A DNA stretch of 64,000 nucleotides, taken from Schistocerca nitens. Lineage: Eukaryota > Arthropoda > Insecta > Orthoptera > Acrididae. Each line of letters starts with the position of its first letter. Within the stretch, counting starts at the first letter, position 1. Positions 58,760 to 64,000 of this stretch are shown here, piece after piece. The stretch lies in assembly GCF_023898315.1 (NCBI RefSeq), contig NC_064616.1, forward strand, positions 543,855,602 through 543,919,601, written 5' to 3'. A model generated the notes under the pieces. The model saw only the letters and a program-made list of their open reading frames with translations. It did not search any database and was not told the origin of the DNA. The position numbers and the translations under genes are program-made.

Positions 58760-61700
58760 GTCATGTTTGAAGGGTCGAACAGAGGCCTTTGAGCGAATTG
58801 AGAGCTGTCGGACGTGTGACAATGTGGATAGGTTGATTGCGCGCGTCTGTTGAGTTACTTTGCTGTGCGTTATTTGGACAGATTACGAGTACTGATGGTG
58901 TTTACACTTATGTGCACTGCATTATTTAGGAGCTGTTTGAGATTGTGCACTAAAATTAGGAGCTGTTTGCGTGTCTGCCGACTGTGCAACATGACACCAA
59001 GTAAATCAGGATGAGTGTTTTTTGTATGAGAGTGATAGGTATACTGGATGCGTAAATAAAATGTACGTTAAGTATTTGTGGGACGATATAGAATATGAGA
59101 GAGTTCGATTTGGTTGTTATTTTTTCTACTTGGAGGGTTTGTTAGATCGAATTGCTGAGGTGAATATTTACGAGAGCGCGAGGGATGTGATTGCAGCATA
59201 TCTCCTTCTCTCAGCAGTTAACTAAAGTTGGGGTGAGCAATGTTCTCAGCTTACGTACTGGGGTGTGCCCTGACCATGGGCTAGACCATGTGGATAGAAC
59301 AACAGTATTAGGGTCATAGTTTAGCTAGAATATTTTACAGGAGTATGTCCGACGCTAGTATAAAGGTCCAGACTGTGATGTGGGCGGTCCCGCGCTCGTG
59401 GTGTGTGAGAGAGGCAAAGCAGACGATTTTGAGTCATTACAGGTGACTTATGTTAGTGGCTTTGTTTGCCACAATTTTTTGTTTTTGGTAGCGAAACACG
59501 ACGTGACCATCAGAATTGAAGCTTGGATTATTTGTATAGTCAGAATGTGATGTAAGTTAATGTGGGTTAGTACACGTTAGTTTACGTTAGTAAACGGAAG
59601 CAAGCATTGGTGCATGTTAGCCAATGAACATGGGTCAGTAAAAACACGTGATCGTCGGTAGGGACTATTTCACTTCAAGACCAGGTGGGTGCTGCAGTGG
59701 CGAAAATTGACTCCAAGTCTAGGTGGACGTGGAAGTTTTCCGCATCAGAGAGGTTACTTAATTGGTCAGATTAATTAAGTAGTCATGTGGAGTTTGTGAC
59801 ATTAACTTCCAGAGGTACTAAGCTAGGTACGCGCGATGGCTCATTTGTACGGACGTGTGTTTTTGCCAAGATCCTGGATAAGATAATCGAAGCATGTGGG
59901 CCGAATAAAGATAATCAGTTGATCAGTTAACTTAGTGAGAGCGTTCTTTGTCTGACAGAGCCACATGGTTGATCGCGCGCTCTGACGTCAAGGAAGTTTC
60001 CAAGTAGGTAGAAAAAACATTCCTTTTACCAGAAACGTGTAGGAAGAGGTTGATTGCTGGTGGCTTAGTTTGAAACAATTTTCTTAGGTTGGTGGCGGAA
60101 CCGCAAGTGAGCTTTGTTTACTGGCAGATTTCAAACTTGGCGCTGGTTCCTAGGAGGAGAAGGTGGCGTTCTGGTCCTCTAAAAGTAGTTGATATTAGGG
60201 AGTTGAACACGTTTGAATATGTATATGAAATTGTAAATGGTATTATTTAATATAGCGGGGTGGTGAGAGTGGATTAGCGAGCATTCTAGCGACGAGCAAA
60301 CGCGCAGTTAATATGGTCATGGTGTATTCCACTGTCGGTCAAACTCTGGCGCCAGACGTATCCTTTGTACGGCCCGCGGTCAACAGGAATAATTGTGTCC
60401 AGGGTTAAGTGCTCGCGGGCGTGGCCGACCGTTTGTGGTGGGACCCTCAGGCGCCGCTCGCGGCGCATGGACATATTTAACATAGCGGAGTGGGAGAGTG
60501 AATTAGAGAGCGTTCTCGCGACGAGCAAACGCGCACAGCACGCGGTCAAAAGGAAACATCGTGTCTGGCGTTAAGTGCACGCGGCCGACCGTTTGTGGCG
60601 CCGCTCGCCGACGCTACCTGGCGCGCAGGCCGTTGGGGCTTAGCTGGCACCGTAAACCGCTTGACATCTGCCCGCCAGGGAGCGGGATCAGCAGGCCGCG
60701 TGTACGTCAGCCGCCCTGCATTACAGTAATGTCTGAAATAAAGAGACATTTTGCAGGTATTTACAGAAGGCTATGTCCGTCGCGTGTATGGAGGGTGTGT
60801 GACGCAAGCGGGGCGGTGTCGCAGTGATAGTACAGTTATCACGCGCGCGCGCTAGAGCGAGTCAATTAGTGGGCATTCTAGTGTGGTCCTAACGTGCTGT
60901 TATATAGTCACGGCAGGTTCCACTTCGAGCTAACCTTGCCGGCAAAAGTGTAGCACTGCGTTCTCGCTCTCACAGGGACACGTGGAGAACGGCTGTGTGA
61001 GGTTGGCATCGACAGGTTTGAACGTGGTGCCAGAAGTGTTGCAGGGAAACGGTCGACCGTTGTATGATTCAGCTCTGAGGGAGACAATTTTAGCGGGAAA
61101 CGTGTGGAGGCGACGAATGCACGTGGTGAGCGGACAAGGGGCCGCTGTGACGTCAAACTCGACTAGTTCCAGCATGTCCAGCGAAAACATAATTACGACG
61201 TGGGAGCGATCGCTGGGCTCGCCCCCCGCGTTAGTGGCTGGGCGCCTCATGTGACAGGCGTAGGCTGGCCAGGGGGTGGGCGGGATTTGAACTAATTCAG
61301 TTGGAACGCGGACGTCGTGGTGATGGCACTGCGATATCAAAGATGTTTGTGCTGACTGTGTTGGAGAACAAGTGATGACTGTACTGCTTGAAATAATGTC
61401 TTCAGTCCCTTCCCCCCTGCAAAATCAAAGGATGTGAATTACGTTACTATAAGTTCAGTTCATTATTTGACGCGATTATGATAGGCTACCAGTGAAAAAC
61501 GATAAGTGATGGATAAAGCTCGTACATGTGAGCAATTATGGTGTTGGGGGTTTGAACTTGTGATAGATTTTTGTTATGGATGTAAGGAGAATGGCTTTCT
61601 CACCGAGGAAATCGGACATCTTGAATAAATAAAGAATGATAATAATACATAGGAGTACAGTTTTCGAGAGAATATCATGTTGGAATTTGAATCCTCTATA

Positions 61701-62157
61701 CCGAATAGCAAAGTAATATTATGTGTTGGGCGGCATTGGTGATCATGTCAGAATTTGAGAAGATGATTGATTTGGTTTGGAGTGTTATGAGATGGGATGT
61801 AGATTGTTCTGTAGAATGAAAGACAAGGAATGATAATGAATGTTAATAAATAATAATGAATGATAATAAATGATAATGAATGTTAATGAATGATAATCAA
61901 TAATAATAATAAAGACAAGTATGGTCTTTGCATGCATTATCCTGCTGGAATTCAAACTTCCCGCCATTTTTTCTTGAGGATAGGTTAGTCGACTTAGCAC
62001 AATTGGACTATTCTCTCTCCAAAAGCCGCCATCTTGGAAGACGTCATGCGCTGTTTCCAAGGCTACATGCCGCCATCTTGGATCACGTCATCGCCGCCAT
62101 CTTGAATAAATTTGACAAAAATGCAACGTGCGCTGAGACGAAGGTTGTCCCCCTACT
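58760..62157 (-). repeat. Right giant inverted arm
   Basis: Inverse of 50347-54081. The inner edge is GTCATGTTTGAAGGGTCG at 58760; the outer end is CGAAGGTTGTCCCCCTACT at 62157. It has one 74-bp unit and a shorter ATGATAATGA array (61826-61915). Frames conserved in both arms (about 51723-51950 and 60982-61210) lack an ATG start and differ mostly by amino-acid-changing substitutions, so they are not taken as genes. Confidence 0.9.
61951..62024. repeat. Single 74-bp unit (right arm)
   Basis: Inverse of the units at 50480-50701, starting TTCAAACTTCCCGCC and ending TCTCCAAAA. Confidence 0.85.
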
Positions 62158-62163
62158 CATATC

Positions 62164-62354
62164 CATTGATTGTATGGACCTTGTATATATTGGAAAACAC
62201 TGACTGTTTGCCTGTAATACAGTATTAGGTATTGTCTATCTTCTTTATTGTAAAAAAAACTATTAACATGATTTTTTTGAATTGTTGTATAACATTCCTT
62301 GAACGCAGCGTCCTTTAAGCACCCTATACGGGACGAGTGGGCAGGACTCCATAT
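62164..62354 (+). repeat. Likely 3' part of a Gypsy-type 5' LTR
   Basis: It lies directly before a TGGCGACGAGG primer-binding-type motif. Its left part is interrupted by the giant element. A TATATATT stretch occurs near 62185. The start of the LTR is not fixed; the other LTR lies outside the window. Confidence 0.45.
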
Positions 62355-62366
62355 TGGCGACGAGGG
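62355..62366 (+). promoter_or_regulatory. Candidate primer-binding site
   Basis: TGGCGACGAGG follows the presumed LTR end. A TGGCGAC start is common at the LTR-internal junction of Gypsy-group elements. The tRNA was not identified. Confidence 0.55.
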
Positions 62367-62590
62367 CTTACAAACAAACCCGGCTCCAGACGACGGCGGA
62401 ATATCTTGTGTTTTTTGCTGGGTCATTAATTTTCTTTTGTCTTTACTGTGCTGAGGCGTTTCTTTGCTTTAACAGTTTCTTGTCGCTTATGCTAATCATG
62501 ATTTCAGGTGGGCGTTGCAGAAAATTTATTTGCTTTTGTCTTTATTTTGCTTGTTTGCCTTGTCTGTTTCTTTCATTTGTCTCTTCCTAC

Positions 62591-63300
62591 ATGCCCACCC
62601 CAAATGTCTCGCCCTCTGCTCACGCGCCACAGCCTCAAGCGTTAGATGCCACGTAGTTAATGCAGATGTTTCAATTCCAGACGCAGCTAATATCTGCACT
62701 ACACAACACGGTGCAGCAGCTACTGGCCAACGCTACGTGCCTAAGGGAACCGGCACCACCTACAGCAACGCATACTTTTGTACCACCTTTTCGACAGTTT
62801 AGTGAACAAGACGAGGAATGGCTCGAGTGCTCGTCTCAGTTTGAAACACACATCACCGTTCACAATGTACCAGGTACTGCGGAACTTTCATATCTGTTAC
62901 CCACGTTAGGAAGTGCAGTCTGCCGCCTCATTCCAAAACTCTTTCCAAACGTCACTCCGAGTGAATTTGCTTATGACAAAGTTATGGAGTCACTAACTAT
63001 TATGAGCAACAAGTAAATGTGGTAGTAAGTAGGTATCAATTCTTTAATTGTAAAAAACGGTCAGAACAAACTTATCGGGAGTGAGTAATAGATTTGCAGG
63101 ATATGACAAGGAAATGCAAATTAAAATGTGATTGTGGTGCTTTATATTCAGATTTTATGTTGCGTGATGCGATCGTTTACAGTGTACCTGATGTCAAACT
63201 CAGACAACAGATTTTAATAGTCAGATCCATCATTTCAGCAGGTAGGGCAAATACTAGATCAGTACAATTCCGGTGTTTTGTCGGCTCATAGATTTGAGCA
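62591..63300 (+). pseudogene. Gypsy-type gag pseudogene
   Basis: Structural protein of an LTR retrotransposon. It starts at ATG 62591 (MPTPNVSPSAHAPQPQ) with an early TAG at 62654. Then come a Gln-rich stretch, PPFRQFSEQDEEWLECSSQFETHI, LSYLLPTLGSAVCRLIPKLFPNVTPSEFAYDKVMESL, and after a stop VNVVVSRYQFFNCKKRSEQTYRE and DLQDMTRKCKLKCDCG. These blocks follow the capsid layout of Gypsy/Mdg-like Gag (FxP...W..Y..., LL..G...Y.LL, P....Y..L...L..., V..RY.F..R.Q...E). Stops at about 63015 and 63090. It reads into 63300 before the SINE. Confidence 0.7.
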
Positions 63301-63372
63301 GCCTATTTGTGGGGTTGTGTCCCTTGTTTCCGATCGGCCCATTCGGTGGTGGCAAGGGCTCGCCACTATGAG
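63301..63372 (+). other. Gag-downstream stretch up to SINE
   Basis: Short sequence ending in GCCACTATGAG (63362-63372), the left copy of the SINE target duplication. Confidence 0.6.
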
Positions 63373-63578
63373 ACTGGCCGTGCGGTAGCGTTCTCGCTTC
63401 CCACGCCCGGGTTGCCGGGTTCGATTCCCGATGGGTTCAGGGATTTTCTCTGCCTCGTGATGACTGGGTGTTGTGTGCTGTCTTTAGGTTAGTTAGGTTT
63501 AAGTAGTTCTAAGTTATAGGGGACTGATAACCATAGATGTTAAGTTCCATAGTGCTCAGAGCCATTTGAACCATTTTT
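63373..63578 (+). mobile_element. SINE with a different tRNA-like head, plus strand
   Basis: It starts ACTGGCCGTGCGGTAGCG (A-box region) and has the B box GGTTCGATTCCC (63417-63428). Its body is GTTAGTTAGGTTTAAGTAGTTCTAAG... and it ends GCTCAGAGCCATTTGAACC plus a T run. The flanks GCCACTATGAG (63362-63372) and GCCACTATAAG (63579-63589) are an 11-bp target duplication with one mismatch. The 3' body matches the SINE at 36471-36662 while the head differs. Confidence 0.9.
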
Positions 63579-63589
63579 GCCACTATAAG

Positions 63590-64000
63590 TAAACAACCTT
63601 CGACGCAGCGTAAGTAGTTAACTAAACAGGTGGCTACATACGCGAACAATGACAGTACTACATTCACGTGATTGTGAGAACATAATTGGTCTTGATTCAA
63701 CTGATTTGTTTGGCTTTAACGTCCAGGACAATGTGTTGTCAGTGTCTACCTTCCAGGAAAAAGACGGTGTAGCTAGTTTGCTAAAAGATTTGCCAGAACT
63801 CTTATCTGAAGGTTCAGACTAAGCTAAAAATTTTGTTCACATATTACGCTGAAACACAATGCTCGGCCTAACTTTTGCCGGGCCAGAACTGCCCCCATTG
63901 CATTACGGGACAAAGTCGTTGCTGAAATTAAGGAATTGCAAGATAACGGAGTAATTGCGCCCGTATCAGCTAGTCAGTTGGCAAGTCCACTGGTTTTTCT
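63590..64000 (+). pseudogene. Gypsy-type pol, start of reverse transcriptase (runs off window)
   Basis: The frame around 63858-64000 reads NARPNFCRARTAPIALRDKVVAEIKELQDNGVIAPVSASQLASPLVF. This is the conserved lead-in of Gypsy RT: P.F.RAR..P.ALR.KV..E...L...GVI.PV..S.WASPLV. Trp is replaced by Leu in the WASP block. Upstream, 63690-63830 gives a LFGFNVQDNVLSVSTFQ...LPELLSEGSD run, then a stop. The remainder lies beyond the window. Together with gag this is one Gypsy-type element with a SINE inserted between gag and pol. Confidence 0.75.

Larger units (their letters stand above)
50347..62157. mobile_element. 11.8-kb element with giant terminal inverted repeats
   Basis: The left arm 50347-54081 and the right arm 58760-62157 are inverse copies (3735 and 3398 bp), about 90% alike in blocks I compared, around a 4.7-kb centre. 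The terminal 19 bp AGTAGGGGGACAACCTTCG are identical at both ends. The 6-bp direct repeat CATATC flanks it exactly (50341-50346 and 62158-62163). No transposase, integrase or polymerase is visible anywhere in it. The 6-bp duplication and AG...CT ends fit Maverick/Polinton elements; the arm length and internal arrays fit foldback elements. A non-autonomous member of one of these, or a new class, are the options. Confidence 0.9.

Noticed and set aside
60982..61254. 90-codon frame in the right arm with a left-arm counterpart
   Set aside because: Neither begins with ATG, and most differences between the two arms change amino acids. Treated as arm DNA, not a gene.
63373..63450. tRNA gene
   Set aside because: A and B boxes are present, but the sequence continues into a SINE body with a target duplication and cannot form a full tRNA with a mature 3' end.

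Overview
The window is eukaryotic and consists almost entirely of transposable-element remains. I see no bacterial gene organisation, no intact host gene, and no structural RNA gene apart from tRNA-derived SINE heads. The mix suggests a large-genome arthropod, and a grasshopper or locust fits best: CR1-like and RTE-like LINEs, Tc1/mariner elements, hAT derivatives, Penelope-like GIY-YIG fragments, Gypsy-type LTR elements, solo LTRs and SINEs. Several repeats look like ones I associate with Schistocerca, but that is recall and was not checked. Every coding region I recognise is a pseudogene.

Layout. (1) 1-14416 and 23042-36647 are two copies of one segment in direct orientation with a period of about 23.04 kb; the first copy starts before the window. 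In order, each copy holds an unrecognised leader, a CR1-like LINE (minus), a hAT derivative with 8-bp target duplications, an RTE-like LINE (minus), a Tc1 element, a mariner-like element with long inverted repeats, a second Tc1 element, a dispersed repeat here called family Z, a Gypsy-type protease remnant and a SINE. The copies differ by a solo LTR found only in copy A and by several large indels. (2) 14417-23041 lies between the copies. It holds a decayed CR1-like LINE (plus) and two copies of a TATA-containing repeat here called family P. (3) 37329-45210 is a minus-strand Gypsy-type LTR retrotransposon with two 1-kb LTRs, a polypurine tract and a primer-binding site. Gag is joined to integrase by a deletion, and a second solo LTR is nested inside. 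(4) 45211-50346 holds a third family-Z copy and three Penelope-like GIY-YIG fragments. (5) 50347-62157 is one 11.8-kb structure with inverted arms of 3.74 and 3.40 kb around a 4.7-kb centre. It has matching AGTAGGGGG... ends and a perfect 6-bp duplication (CATATC) outside. (6) 62164-64000 is the 5' part of another Gypsy-type element (plus) with a SINE in it; it runs off the window.

No genes act together here as a pathway. The window records nested insertion, segmental duplication and decay. The outstanding object is the giant inverted-repeat element at 50347-62157. Its 6-bp duplication and AG...CT ends recall Maverick/Polinton elements, its arm length and internal arrays recall foldback elements, and it has no recognisable polymerase, integrase or transposase. 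Its outermost arm sequence carries repeated TGACGTCA and AAGATGGCGGC motifs.
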